Below, one piece after another: positions 37,501 to 45,635 of a stretch of 64,000 nt of DNA; the first letter of the stretch is position 1; each line of letters starts with the position of its first letter. The translations under genes were made by a program, and so were the position numbers. Under the pieces are notes generated by a model that made no database searches, had not been told where the DNA came from, and worked only from the letters and a program-made list of their open reading frames with translations. This DNA comes from Seongchinamella unica (GTDB lineage Bacteria > Pseudomonadota > Gammaproteobacteria > Pseudomonadales > Halieaceae): assembly GCF_004354085.1 (NCBI RefSeq), contig NZ_SMSE01000002.1:496001-560000 (forward strand), in the 5' to 3' direction.

Positions 37501-37704
37501 GTCTTCCAGTGGCTTGGTCACCAGCGCCTCCACCCTGTCGGGCGTGGCGCCGGGGTAGAAGGTGGTGACCGTGCCGGCAAAGTTGGTCAGGGTCGGCTCT
37601 TCCTGGCGGGGGATGTTCTGGAAGCTGTTCAGGCCGACGGCGACCACACAGATCATGATCAGGGCGAAGTAGCGCGGGTGGCGGTAAATGTAGCGGGCGA
37701 ACAT
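34588..37704 (-). CDS. RND efflux transporter permease
   Basis: A 1038-residue inner-membrane pump of the AcrB/HAE-1-like type with 12 predicted helices and two large periplasmic loops. ATG 37704 (MFARYIYRHPRYF) is the true start: an open extension upstream lies inside the MFP gene. Two residues of the canonical AcrB proton relay differ: the Asp-Asp pair in helix 4 reads Asp404-Gly405 (LLVDGSIVM), and the Lys of helix 10 aligns with Asn935 (GVSINAAII). Substrates are unknown. The MFP gene precedes it by one base and the TetR gene overlaps its end. No outer membrane channel gene is in the operon. Confidence 0.94.
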   Translation of the reverse strand: MFARYIYRHPRYFALIMICVVAVGLNSFQNIPRQEEPTLTNFAGTVTTFYPGATPDRVEALVTKPLEDQLRRISEVDKLESTSSSGVSFINIRLLDTLANDELERVWSEVRDAMSDAATQFPTGVIEPSFDNDRLRSFTAIVAISADPGTEVPLALISRIGEEFADRARNLDGTKFVEIFGEPLEEIRVEIDEDALVARGLSLQQVSAALRAADAKVSSGRASGDRTDMLIELAGDFDSLTRIRDVIVVTSTGGSATRISDLGRVYKAAVTPPPTLALIQGRPGVLVGVAMENGRQVDRWADSFQQLLDDFSAGAPESLRFEKTFDQSLYAESRLIDVSKNLAIGIVLVIMVLLFTLGWRAAVVVAVILPLCGLISVVVMERTGLALHQMSITGLIVALGLLVDGSIVMTDEIRKRLLQGQQPIKAIASAVERLRIPLIASAVTTILAFMPIAIMPGPAGDFIGAVATAVIIMLITSTLLAIVITPVLAAWVLPRTAEASAHWYTGGMASGRMGNALVKAMDWSLRHPLAAVALALALPVTGFLSFPTLTAQFFPGTDRDQMYIQVKLADGRSIYDTRALVERLDQRLRNDPMIRRVDWTLGESAPAFYYNMYRSREGIPSWAEALIITNDQRATDDLIRSLQVELDRDYPQARIIVRGIYQGPPVTAPLEIEIHGANLRVLQRLGEEYRFRMEQTPHVIHTTTTLIGGAPKVVFHLDEERLRLANLQLTDAAAALNDSLRGQVGGEVLEGTERLPVRVRLSEAEWSTPDQIADIRLPIGRHPGSAAAGLPLNALGKPALEPSQSPITRINGQRVNTVQGYITRGVLPEEALKLLMADLQSNPIDMPPGYNMVYGGDTEERAKVVNKIMAPMGLILSALMATIVLTFNSWRLSAVALLVCVCSLGLSLLSLAVFQYPFGIMSLIGVIGSIGVSINAAIIIMTALQQNTSAMQGDALAVRSVVMDSSRHIVSTTLTTFGGFLPLILEGSQFWPPFAMAIAGGVLLSTIISFFLVPPMFLLCVRMANPLSLLQRLGSRTA

Positions 37705-37705
37705 G

Positions 37706-38824
37706 TCAGCGGGCTCCGGCCACCGCCACCAGCGTGCCCGGCGTGGTGCGGTGAACACCGTTGGCAACCACCAGGCTGTTGTCAGCCAGAGACCCCCTGA
37801 CATAGGCCATGTCACCCTGGATTTCCAGCACCTCAACGGCTTCGCGCACCGTCCGTGTGCCTTGCGGTGACTCTTCGAGACGCAACACATTCCAGAGGCC
37901 GCGGCTGCTCTCCAACAGGGCGGCGATCGGCAGCCAGCCGCCCCGCGCCTCTACGGACTCTTCCATAATCAGGGTGATCGGTTCGCCGTCCACCGCGTCG
38001 ATGTCCGGGGGAATGGCGAAAACGGCTGTCGTCACCCGGGTCACCGGGTCCACGTCAGGTCGCACCGTGAGCAGGGGGCTGGAGAAGCTTTCCCCGCGCA
38101 ACTTGAGGGTATATTCCCTGCCCACCTGCAGGCTTCTTGCCTTGGCGACTGCGACGCCGATGTTGGCCTCACGGCCGGCGGTTTCGATGAACTGGACGAC
38201 CGGCATACCCGGATTGACCACCGCCCCCTGATGCACAAAACGATCAGCGATGACGCCGGCATAAGGGGCGCGCAGGGTCGCTTTTTCTATCTGGATTTCG
38301 ATGCTGTGCAGACGGGCGGTGACTGCCTCGACCCGCGATGCCAGTGCCTGTGCCCGAAGCCGGGTCTCATCAAAGGCTTCCCTTGATACGGCGCCGGATT
38401 CGCGCAGTTCCCTTTGCCGCCTGGCTTTTAGCTTAGCCAGTTCGAGCTCCGAACGTGCCTGGTCCAGGTCGGCGCTGGTGGCGCTGTAGCTCGCACGCAG
38501 GGAGGCATCGTCCAGCCGGGCGATCAGCTGGCCTTTTGCGACCGGGCTGCCCTCGCGCCAGGGAAGCTCTGCTACCGTTCCGGAAATTTCAAACCCCAGT
38601 CGCGCTTTGCGGCCGGCGGCGACCAGGCCGAGATAGGATACCTGGCGCAGGTAACTGTCCTGCAAGTGGTAGCCGGTTGCAGCCACCGTCAGGGGAATGC
38701 GTTCCGCGGGTTTGTCTCCCATGGCGAAGCGGGCATGCAGGATACCGGTCAAAGCGATGACAATCACGGCGGCGGCTGCCACCCCTATTGCTCCCGCAAA
38801 TCTGTTGCTTTGACGAGTGTTCAT
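37706..38824 (-). CDS. RND efflux periplasmic adaptor (MFP)
   Basis: A 372-residue membrane fusion protein with an N-terminal membrane anchor (about 9-31), a lipoyl/barrel-sandwich half motif EGSPVAKGQLIARLDD, an alpha-helical hairpin (about 105-170) and the second half ATLRAPYAGVIADRFVHQGAVV followed by beta-barrel domains. It connects the RND permease to an outer membrane channel, which must be encoded elsewhere. GAGGT lies seven bases before the ATG. It is the first gene of the operon, directly downstream of the inverted repeats at 38838-38876. Confidence 0.93.
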   Translation of the reverse strand: MNTRQSNRFAGAIGVAAAAVIVIALTGILHARFAMGDKPAERIPLTVAATGYHLQDSYLRQVSYLGLVAAGRKARLGFEISGTVAELPWREGSPVAKGQLIARLDDASLRASYSATSADLDQARSELELAKLKARRQRELRESGAVSREAFDETRLRAQALASRVEAVTARLHSIEIQIEKATLRAPYAGVIADRFVHQGAVVNPGMPVVQFIETAGREANIGVAVAKARSLQVGREYTLKLRGESFSSPLLTVRPDVDPVTRVTTAVFAIPPDIDAVDGEPITLIMEESVEARGGWLPIAALLESSRGLWNVLRLEESPQGTRTVREAVEVLEIQGDMAYVRGSLADNSLVVANGVHRTTPGTLVAVAGAR

Positions 38825-38837
38825 GAGATTTACCTCG

Positions 38838-38876
38838 ATGTTAATTGGAGTAACATTAATGTTAAGACGATTAACA
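38838..38876 (-). promoter_or_regulatory. Paired inverted repeats, likely TetR operators
   Basis: Two perfect inverted repeats lie just upstream of the MFP gene: ATGTTA-N7-TAACAT (38838-38856) and TGTTAA-N5-TTAACA (38860-38876). They share the half-site TGTTA and are three bases apart. The position before an operon that ends with a TetR gene makes them probable operators. The sequence between 38880 and 38970 also has to hold the ffs promoter on the other strand. Confidence 0.7.
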
Positions 38877-38970
38877 TAAAAGTCAAGAACATATCAGAGG
38901 TACGGCTTGCAGCGCCCGCTGGATTACCGCACAATACGCGCCCTCTGCAGGCAGCTGCAGACGCTGTGGT

Positions 38971-39074
38971 GGCCCAGGCGGTCCCCCCGCAACGATAGAT
39001 AGCGAACCCGGCCAGGCCCGGAAGGGAGCAACCGTAGTTATCGACTCGTGTGCCGGGGTGTGGCTGTCTGGGTC
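38971..39074 (+). ncRNA. ffs: 4.5S RNA of the signal recognition particle
   Basis: The RNA component of the bacterial SRP, which with Ffh targets nascent membrane proteins to FtsY. The invariant core is present: the asymmetric and symmetric loops and tetraloop in GGCCAGGCCCGGAAGGGAGC (39010-39029 region), the CCCGCAACG segment on the 5' side and GTGTGCCGGGGTGTGGCTG on the 3' side, as in E. coli. The ends pair as GGCCCAG (38971-38977) with CTGGGTC (39068-39074). Location directly before dnaX matches Pseudomonas. TTGCAG (38907-38912) and CACAAT (38930-38935), 17 bases apart, may be the promoter. Confidence 0.93.
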
Positions 39075-39144
39075 ATCTCCATTTTCTCCCCACCGCCTGT
39101 GGTGTATCCTTTCCTACTTCTCAGATAACAAGGCAATACGGGGC

Positions 39145-40920
39145 ATGTCCTACCAGGTTCTCGCGCGCAAGTGGCGACCCAAGAGTTTCAGGGAAATGGT
39201 CGGCCAGGAGCACGTGCTCCAGGCGCTGATCAATGCGCTGGACCACGACAGGCTGCATCACGCCTACCTCTTTACCGGCACCCGCGGGGTGGGCAAGACC
39301 ACGATCGCCCGGATCCTCGCCAAGTGCCTCAACTGCGAACAGGGAGTCAGTTCGGAGCCCTGTGGTGAGTGCGGTTCCTGCCTGGAAATCGCCGAGGGCC
39401 GCAGTGTTGATCTGCTGGAGGTGGATGCCGCCTCTCGTACCAAGGTCGAGGACACCCGGGAGTTGCTGGAAAACGTCCAGTACGCCCCGACCCGTTCCCG
39501 CTACAAGGTTTACCTTATCGACGAGGTGCACATGCTCTCCACCAGCAGTTTCAACGCACTGCTGAAAACCCTGGAAGAGCCGCCGCCACACGTGAAATTC
39601 CTGCTGGCAACCACCGACCCGCAGAAATTGCCCGCAACGGTGCTGTCCCGCTGTCTGCAGTTCAACCTGAAGAACATGCCTCCGGAACAAATCGTCGGCC
39701 ACCTCGGCAATGTGCTGGAAAAAGAGATGGTCAGTTTTGAGGAGCCGGCCCTGTGGCTGCTGGGCAGGGCGGCATCCGGTAGTATGCGTGACGCTCTCAG
39801 CCTGACTGACCAGGCCATTGCCTTTGGTTCGGGAAAGCTGGTTGAGGCCGATGTGCGCAGTATGCTGGGCAGTGTCGACCTGAGTTTCGTCTACCAGTTG
39901 CTGGAGGGCGTTGCCGCCGGTGATCCCGCCGAATTGCTGGCCATCGTTGCGCGCATGGCCGAGCATGCGCCTGACTTCGAGGGCAGCACGGACGAATTGA
40001 TTTCCCTGGTCCATCGGGTCGCGGTCGCCCAGGTGGTACCGGAGGCCATCGACAACAGCTGGGGTGACGCCGAGCGGGTCGCCAGCCTGGCCCGGTCAAT
40101 TACTGCCGAAGACGCCCAGCTGTTCTACCAGATAGCCCTGAATGGCAAGCGCGACATGGGCCTGGCGCCCGATCCGCGCTCGGGTTTCGAGATGCTGCTG
40201 TTGCGGATGCTGGCATTCCGGCCGGCGGCGGTGATAGACGAGTCATTAGGGCCCGCGGATTTGCAGCCAGCGCCGGCGAATTCTGCCAGCTCCAGCGCCG
40301 CCGTGGAGGTCGGCACCCCGGTAAAAAAGTCACCTGATTCCGTGGGGGAGGGTGCGCCTTCCCAGCCACAGGCCGCGGCGAGTCACCACACGGAACGAAA
40401 AAGAGAGCTTGCCAGTCAGGATTCCCCGGCAGCACCGGTACGTTCACAGCCCGAGCCAGCACCACAAGCGGCAGCCGCGCCCGCCCCTGAAAAGGCGCCG
40501 TTGGCGGCAGCCAGCGAGAAACAGGCGATTGGCGGGGTGACACCGGAAAACTGGTGTGAGTTACTGCCTCAGCTGGGCTTGCTGGGCATGGTGCAGAATA
40601 TCGCCAGCAATATGCAGCTGCTCACTGTGACCGGGGATACGCTGGAGTTTGTGCTCGACGCCGACAATGCGTCCTTGTTCAACGATGGACACCGCGACAA
40701 GATCCGCCTCGCTCTGCAGAACTACTTTGACTGCGAGCTGTCTGTTTCCATAAGTGTTGCAACGCCGCCCGGTGAAACGCCGGCAATGCGCCAGGCGCGG
40801 GCAAGAAACGAGCGCCAGCAGAGAGCCGTTGCCGAGATCGAAAATGACCCGCGCCTGCAGGCGTTGCTCGCAAACTTTGATGGTGAGCTGGATATTACCT
40901 CCATCGCACCGCTGGACTGA
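39145..40920 (+). CDS. dnaX: DNA polymerase III subunits tau/gamma
   Basis: The clamp-loader ATPase, 591 residues from ATG 39145 ([12 protein letters not shown]). Walker A GTRGVGKT (45-52), a zinc module with Cys64, Cys73, Cys76 and Cys79, Walker B LIDEVHML and the SRC arginine-finger motif (LSRCLQF) are present in domains I-II. A Pro/Ala-rich linker (about 370-465) leads to the tau-specific C-terminal domain that binds DnaB and the polymerase. An in-frame A-AAA-AAG heptamer at 40323-40329 should produce the short gamma form by -1 frameshifting, with 397 residues. The longer open frame upstream overlaps ffs and is not used. ybaB and recR follow in the same operon. Confidence 0.97.
   Translation: MSYQVLARKWRPKSFREMVGQEHVLQALINALDHDRLHHAYLFTGTRGVGKTTIARILAKCLNCEQGVSSEPCGECGSCLEIAEGRSVDLLEVDAASRTKVEDTRELLENVQYAPTRSRYKVYLIDEVHMLSTSSFNALLKTLEEPPPHVKFLLATTDPQKLPATVLSRCLQFNLKNMPPEQIVGHLGNVLEKEMVSFEEPALWLLGRAASGSMRDALSLTDQAIAFGSGKLVEADVRSMLGSVDLSFVYQLLEGVAAGDPAELLAIVARMAEHAPDFEGSTDELISLVHRVAVAQVVPEAIDNSWGDAERVASLARSITAEDAQLFYQIALNGKRDMGLAPDPRSGFEMLLLRMLAFRPAAVIDESLGPADLQPAPANSASSSAAVEVGTPVKKSPDSVGEGAPSQPQAAASHHTERKRELASQDSPAAPVRSQPEPAPQAAAAPAPEKAPLAAASEKQAIGGVTPENWCELLPQLGLLGMVQNIASNMQLLTVTGDTLEFVLDADNASLFNDGHRDKIRLALQNYFDCELSVSISVATPPGETPAMRQARARNERQQRAVAEIENDPRLQALLANFDGELDITSIAPLD
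40305..40369 (+). promoter_or_regulatory. dnaX -1 programmed frameshift signal
   Basis: Three elements of the E. coli dnaX cassette appear in order: a Shine-Dalgarno-like GGAGG (40305-40309), the slippery heptamer A-AAA-AAG in the correct zero-frame phase (40323-40329; codons AAA AAG), and a hairpin (40342-40369; GTGG then GGGAGGG pairing with CCTTCCC and CCAC, loop TGCG, two-base bulge). Slipping back one base gives codons GTC, ACC and then TGA at 40335-40337, ending the protein two residues after the slip. The hairpin begins 12 bases after the heptamer, further than in E. coli. Confidence 0.8.
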
Positions 40921-40936
40921 ATTTGAGGATATTTCC

Positions 40937-41257
40937 ATGAAAAACCTGTCGGACCTGATGCAACAGGCCCAGAAGATGCAAGCCGACATGCAGAAAGCGC
41001 AGGAACAACTGGCCGATGCCGAAATTCATGGCGAGGCCGGCGCCGGCCTGGTCAGCGTCATCATGACCGGACGTCACGATGTCAAACGTGTGACCATCGA
41101 CCCGGCAGTGATGAGCGAGGACAAGGAGGTGCTGGAGGACCTGTTGGCAGCCGCAGTCAACGACGCGGTGCGTAAGGTCGAGGCTCACAATCAGGAAGCC
41201 ATGTCCGGCCTCGCCGCGGGGCTCAACCTGCCTCCCGGTTTCAAGATGCCATTTTAA
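40937..41257 (+). CDS. ybaB: YbaB/EbfC nucleoid-associated protein
   Basis: A 106-residue protein that in other bacteria forms dimers binding DNA as a nucleoid-associated factor. The sequence [15 protein letters not shown], the long N-terminal helix, the central VTIDPAVM and the C-terminal [12 protein letters not shown] match the family along its length. ATG 40937 has GAGGA seven bases upstream; an earlier frame would overlap dnaX. It lies between dnaX and recR, the nearly universal order, which has suggested a role in recombination or replication restart. Confidence 0.96.
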   Translation: MKNLSDLMQQAQKMQADMQKAQEQLADAEIHGEAGAGLVSVIMTGRHDVKRVTIDPAVMSEDKEVLEDLLAAAVNDAVRKVEAHNQEAMSGLAAGLNLPPGFKMPF

Positions 41258-41272
41258 GCAGCCGCGGCCGAA

Positions 41273-41872
41273 ATGAAATTCAGTCCTGCACTTCAGGAAT
41301 TGATCGAAGCACTGCGCTGTCTCCCTGGCGTTGGGCCCAAGTCGGCCCAGCGAATGACGCTGCATCTGCTCGAGCGTGACCGGGAGGGGGCGACCGCACT
41401 GGCTGCGGCCCTGCAAACAGCGGTCGATAAGGTAGACCACTGCTCCCGGTGCCGCAATTTCACCGAACTGGAGGTCTGTGAAATCTGCAGTGATGCCCGT
41501 CGTGATGCCGGCACCATTTGCGTGGTGGAAACTCCGGCGGACGTGCTGGCCGTAGAGCAGAGTGGCAGTTATCGTGGCGTATACTTCGTGCTCATGGGGC
41601 ACCTGTCGCCAATCGATGGAATCGGTCCGGAGGAAATCGGCCTGGACCGATTCCAGCAGCGAGTTGTTGACGAAGGCATTGAAGAAGTTATCCTCGCCAC
41701 CAACCCCACCGTGGAGGGAGAGGCAACCGCGTACTACCTGTCCGACGTGTTACAGCGGGAGGGAGTGAAAGTATCCCGCATAGCGCACGGGGTTCCCCTG
41801 GGCGGCGAACTGGAATACGTGGACGGTAGCACCCTGGCCCACGCCTTTTCCGGCCGGCGGCCGGTGGAGTAA
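41273..41872 (+). CDS. recR: Recombination mediator RecR
   Basis: The 199-residue RecR protein, which with RecO and RecF loads RecA on gapped DNA. It has the N-terminal helix-hairpin-helix ([12 protein letters not shown]), a four-Cys zinc finger ([16 protein letters not shown]), a Toprim domain ([16 protein letters not shown]) and the C-terminal Walker B-like segment. Length is normal. It starts 16 bases after ybaB and ends four bases before rnd. Confidence 0.97.
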   Translation: MKFSPALQELIEALRCLPGVGPKSAQRMTLHLLERDREGATALAAALQTAVDKVDHCSRCRNFTELEVCEICSDARRDAGTICVVETPADVLAVEQSGSYRGVYFVLMGHLSPIDGIGPEEIGLDRFQQRVVDEGIEEVILATNPTVEGEATAYYLSDVLQREGVKVSRIAHGVPLGGELEYVDGSTLAHAFSGRRPVE

Positions 41873-41875
41873 TTC

Positions 41876-42994
41876 ATGGATTGGATACTGATCGAATCGG
41901 ACGCGGCCCTCGCCGAACTGCTGTCCAGCGCCAGAGGCAGCCAGGCTGTAATGGTCGATACCGAGTTTATGCGCCGCAATACCTTTTATCCCCAGGTGGC
42001 GCTGGTACAACTATGTTTTGTCGGCAGCGATGCCGCGGGAACCGCATGGCTGGTGGATCCACTGCAAATAGAGGATCCCTCGCCGCTGGTGGCCCTGTTT
42101 GAAAACCCTGACGTGGTGAAAGTGCTGCATTCCGCCAGTGAAGACCTGGAGGTATTCCAGCACTGGTTGGGGGTGCTGCCGCGACCGCTGTTCGATACCC
42201 AGAAAGCAGCGGCCATGGTGGGGCTGGATTTTGGCCTGGGATACCGGGCAATGGTCCTGGAGTTATGCGGTGAGGACCTGCCCAAAGGTGAAACCCGCTC
42301 GGACTGGCTGCAGCGTCCGCTGACCGAGTCACAGTGTCACTACGCTGCCCAGGACGTTATCTGGCTGCTGGATGCCTACCGTGTCATTGCCGCGCGTTGT
42401 GCGGAGCAGGGCAAGTACGACTGGGTGCTGGAGGACGGTGAGATGGCCTGCCAGGGGTTGGCCTCGACTTCGGGCGCGTATTACAAAAAAATCAAAAGTG
42501 CCTGGAAACTCTCGCCTCGGGAATTGGCAACCCTCATCGCAATCTGCGACTGGCGGGAAGCGACCGCCCGGGAGAAAGACAAGCCGCGCAGCTGGATAAT
42601 CGATGACAAGGCCTGTTTGCAACTGGCGCAAAAAAGCCCCGCCAATATGAATGAACTGCGCGCTGCGGTGGAGGTGCACCCGGGGACCTTGCGTCGTTAC
42701 GGAGAATCGCTTCTGGACCTGATCAGCGAGCATTTCTCACAGGACAATGTCGACCTGCCATCGAGCCTGCCGGCACCGTTGAATGCCAGCCAGCGTAACA
42801 AGCTAAAGCGACTGAAGCAGGAAACGGAAAACATTGCCCGACAGTTGGGTGTTGCCCCACAGGTGCTGGTGTCGGGCAAGGATTACGAGGCGCTGATCAG
42901 GGGTGACGCGGAGCAACCCGCCGCCTGGTCAGGCTGGCGACGGGAGCGGGTTATCGAACCTCTGCGTGCTTTTCTTGATGGAGATGCAGCATGA
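41876..42994 (+). CDS. rnd: Ribonuclease D
   Basis: A 372-residue 3'-5' exoribonuclease that trims tRNA precursors and other stable RNAs. The DEDD-y exonuclease domain (about 1-190) has VDTEFMRRNTFYPQVALVQ, the second Asp near HSASEDLEVF, and the third motif with Tyr and Asp in SQCHYAAQDVIWLLDAY. Two HRDC domains follow (about 210-290 and the C-terminal region). The gene overlaps the following ycgL by four bases (ATGA). Order recR-rnd-ycgL-ycgN continues the operon-like block from dnaX. Confidence 0.95.
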   Translation: MDWILIESDAALAELLSSARGSQAVMVDTEFMRRNTFYPQVALVQLCFVGSDAAGTAWLVDPLQIEDPSPLVALFENPDVVKVLHSASEDLEVFQHWLGVLPRPLFDTQKAAAMVGLDFGLGYRAMVLELCGEDLPKGETRSDWLQRPLTESQCHYAAQDVIWLLDAYRVIAARCAEQGKYDWVLEDGEMACQGLASTSGAYYKKIKSAWKLSPRELATLIAICDWREATAREKDKPRSWIIDDKACLQLAQKSPANMNELRAAVEVHPGTLRRYGESLLDLISEHFSQDNVDLPSSLPAPLNASQRNKLKRLKQETENIARQLGVAPQVLVSGKDYEALIRGDAEQPAAWSGWRRERVIEPLRAFLDGDAA

Positions 42995-43263
42995 AACATC
43001 TGGTGGAAATTTTCTGCAGCTCGCGCAAGCAAGAAATGTATCTCTATGTAGAGAAAGCGAAGGGGCTTGCCGATGTTCCCGAAGTATTGCTGCAGCAGTT
43101 TGGTGAGGCCAGGAGTGTGATGACCCTGGTCCTGGACCCGGGGCGCAAACTGGCCAGGGCCGATACCACAGAGGTGTTGCAGAAGATAGAGGAGCAGGGG
43201 TTTTACCTGCAAATGCCGCCCACCGCAGGAGAACTGCTGCGTCGTGAGGGTAGCCGTGAGTGA
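42991..43263 (+). CDS. ycgL: YcgL domain protein
   Basis: A 90-residue protein that matches the YcgL family: N-terminal cysteine near residue 9 (EIFCSSRKQEMYLYV), central FGEARSVMTLVLDPGRKLARAD and the terminal GFYLQMPP. The fold is small alpha/beta and the function is not established. It is coupled to rnd upstream and overlaps the start of ycgN downstream by eight bases. The rnd-ycgL-ycgN order is common in Pseudomonas-related bacteria. Confidence 0.93.
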   Translation: MKHLVEIFCSSRKQEMYLYVEKAKGLADVPEVLLQQFGEARSVMTLVLDPGRKLARADTTEVLQKIEEQGFYLQMPPTAGELLRREGSRE

Positions 43264-43699
43264 CTGGTGGAACCGTTTAAGCCTTCGGGAACTGGACAAT
43301 GAACAGTGGGAGGCGCTTTGTGATGGCTGTGCCAAGTGCTGTTTACACAAGCTGCAGGATGCAGACAGTGGAGAGCTCTTCTACACGCGCATACACTGTC
43401 GCTACCTGGACCCAGAAAGCTGCCGTTGCCGTGATTATGCCGGGCGCCTGGAGGCGGTTCCGGACTGCGTCAGTCTGCGGCAGGATACTGTCGCCAGCCT
43501 GGATTGGCTACCGGAGACTTGTGCCTATCGACTGCGATCACGGGGTGAGCCTCTGCCGGACTGGCACTATCTCGTGTCGGGCAGTCGTCAAACGGTGCAT
43601 GAGGCCGGTGCCTCCATTCGTGGGCGCAGCATATCGGAAGATTATGTACACCCGGATGGTTACGAAGAACACATCGTGACCTGGGTGCAGCAGGAGTAG
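43256..43699 (+). CDS. ycgN: YcgN family cysteine cluster protein (UPF0260)
   Basis: A 147-residue protein with a dense cysteine pattern: CDGCAKCC near the N-terminus, CRYL.., ESCRCRDY, then DC and TCAYR further on, typical of the YkgJ/YcgN zinc- or iron-binding cluster families. The function is unknown. GTG 43256 (MSDWWNRLS) is preferred over GTG 43244 because GAGGG (43246-43250) lies five bases before it. The start lies inside the end of ycgL. The next gene begins six bases after the stop. Confidence 0.93.
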   Translation: MSDWWNRLSLRELDNEQWEALCDGCAKCCLHKLQDADSGELFYTRIHCRYLDPESCRCRDYAGRLEAVPDCVSLRQDTVASLDWLPETCAYRLRSRGEPLPDWHYLVSGSRQTVHEAGASIRGRSISEDYVHPDGYEEHIVTWVQQE

Positions 43700-43704
43700 A
43701 GGAC

Positions 43705-44076
43705 GTGCTGAGCGAGAGTTCGTATTTAACGGCAATTTACGTGTATTGTGGCTCCGCCATCATGGTGGTGCTTTGCCTGGCCTGGTGGCTGGGTCGGCGT
43801 TGGCCCAATGGCTGGGTTGCACTGCTGGTTCTGCTGGCGGCAGCCCTGTTGTTGACACCCGCTTACCCGAGCCCCGAGGCAGAGACCATGGCTCCCGCAG
43901 CCGTTGTCGCCGCGTTTCAGCTGGCAACCGAAGGCCCGGACTCGGCACGCCACGCGATCAAACCGCTTGCTTACAGCTGTGGCCTGGCGGTGGTTCTGGC
44001 CGCGCTGTTACGGCTGACCGTGCTACGCCAGCGCAAGCCCACAGTGGCGTCGCCCACGGTGGAGGAGGACGACTGA
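43705..44076 (+). CDS. Small inner-membrane protein of the VWA/MoxR module
   Basis: A 123-residue protein with three hydrophobic segments (about 12-29, 35-52 and 86-103) and a charged tail. No family name is recognised. GTG 43705 has AGGAG eight bases upstream. It ends directly against the ATG of the VWA protein (no gap), so it is coupled with it, and most likely it belongs to a module of membrane protein, exported VWA protein, MoxR ATPase and CoxE-like VWA protein. Role unknown. Confidence 0.72.
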   Translation: MLSESSYLTAIYVYCGSAIMVVLCLAWWLGRRWPNGWVALLVLLAAALLLTPAYPSPEAETMAPAAVVAAFQLATEGPDSARHAIKPLAYSCGLAVVLAALLRLTVLRQRKPTVASPTVEEDD

Positions 44077-45579
44077 ATGCGGCCCGTACTGCACACTATT
44101 GTTGCTTTCCTGCTGCTTCTTTCCAGCCTTCAAATTTCCCCGGCCAGGGCCGAACCAGGGCTGGTGCCGGACCTGCGACTGCTGGTCGATGTTTCAGAAA
44201 ACATGGAGAAGTTCGATCCGGGGAACCTGCGCTCTCAGACCCTGGAAATGGTTATTCGGTTGCTGCCGGCGGGCACAAGAGTGGGTGTCTGGGTTTTTGC
44301 CGAGGAGGCCAGGGAACTGGTGCCTTCCGGCATCGTCGACCAGGGGTGGCGAGCGCAGGCCCTGGAAGCATTATCCGATCTGGAATACAGCGGCTCTCGT
44401 ACCAATATCCCCGCAGCGTTGGAAGCGGCGACGGCCGATTTGCCTGACCTCGAACCGGGCTACCGCAGTAGCGTCGTGCTGGTCACTGCAGGTACGGTCA
44501 ATGTGGCTGATTCTCCCATGATCAACGTCAGCGCGGCCCGCAAGTTGCTCAGCGGCCTGGCCAAGGATCTGGGCGCCAGGGGTGTGCCCGTGCATACCAT
44601 TGCCTTGACCCGCCATGCGGATTCCCTGTTGCTTCGCTCCCTGGCGCGGGAAACAGGCGGTACCTCGGAGCACGCGGAAGACGTCTCTGAGCTGGGCGTC
44701 ATGTTCCTGAAAGTCATTGAAATGGTAGTACCTGTAGCCAGAGAACCGCTCTACGAACGTGAATTCAGTGTTGATGAGCGCACTGATCAGTTCGTCGTTT
44801 TTGCCGTATTCCCCAGATTCAGGGGCAAGCTCACACTACTGGCCCCTGACGGCACTGCATATTCGGCGAATGAAAACCCCGGTGACATCCTCTGGTTTCA
44901 GAATCGCCAATTCAACATGGCAAGGGTCAGTAATCCGGTCGTCGGTAACTGGCGCCTGCAATACCCGCCAAAAACGGCTGCCCGGGTTTATGTTGAGTCA
45001 GACCTGACGTTGGAGGTGGGTTATCTGCCTTATTACACCTCCGCCGGGCATGAGGCCGAGGTCACGGCGCGTCTCAACGATGCCGGCGAGACTGTCACCG
45101 ACCCACAAGTGTTAGCCAGCTATAATCTGCTGCTTGACGTGACTTCTCCGCAGGGCAACACCCAGAGATACCGGTTGGACGCACCGTCGGAAGACGGCCT
45201 GTTCCGTGCGACAACCCCGCCGCTTGAATTACCCGGCCGCTATCGCTTGATGCTGCGCCTTGAGGGGGCAGGGGGGTTGGAGCGGGAGCTGCCGATCTAT
45301 ATGGAAGTTGGCGTTCCCACTGAGCAACCAACCCTTGTCACCCGCGGCGAGGAATCGCCGGAGGACGATTTTCAGTCCCCATTGGTGTGGTTGACAGGTG
45401 TAATGACCCTCATCCTGTTACTGGTTTGGTACATCCTGCGACGGCGCAAACGCCGGAAACTGGCACTGTGGCAGAAACGTGCCCGGGAAATGAAAAAGAG
45501 CGGCGGCCAGGATACCCTGCGCGGTACCCTGGCGGTAGCCGAGGAACAGTCGGTGAAGGATGCCGGCTCCCTTGATTAG
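44077..45579 (+). CDS. Exported VWA domain protein, membrane-anchored
   Basis: A 500-residue protein with a signal peptide (hydrophobic core 8-20, cleavage likely after ARA), a VWA domain from about residue 32, an Ig-like or beta-rich middle part and a C-terminal membrane helix (about 429-450) followed by a basic tail (RRRKRRK). The MIDAS is Asp38-Val-Ser40-Glu-Asn42: the usual third residue Ser is Asn, so metal binding may be altered. The topology places the VWA domain in the periplasm. It forms a set with the MoxR ATPase and the cytoplasmic VWA protein downstream. Confidence 0.85.
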   Translation: MRPVLHTIVAFLLLLSSLQISPARAEPGLVPDLRLLVDVSENMEKFDPGNLRSQTLEMVIRLLPAGTRVGVWVFAEEARELVPSGIVDQGWRAQALEALSDLEYSGSRTNIPAALEAATADLPDLEPGYRSSVVLVTAGTVNVADSPMINVSAARKLLSGLAKDLGARGVPVHTIALTRHADSLLLRSLARETGGTSEHAEDVSELGVMFLKVIEMVVPVAREPLYEREFSVDERTDQFVVFAVFPRFRGKLTLLAPDGTAYSANENPGDILWFQNRQFNMARVSNPVVGNWRLQYPPKTAARVYVESDLTLEVGYLPYYTSAGHEAEVTARLNDAGETVTDPQVLASYNLLLDVTSPQGNTQRYRLDAPSEDGLFRATTPPLELPGRYRLMLRLEGAGGLERELPIYMEVGVPTEQPTLVTRGEESPEDDFQSPLVWLTGVMTLILLLVWYILRRRKRRKLALWQKRAREMKKSGGQDTLRGTLAVAEEQSVKDAGSLD

Positions 45580-45635
45580 TCGGTTCCCAATCGGTACGCT
45601 TAGTCGTTTTGCACATTCAACAGGTAAGTATTCCC

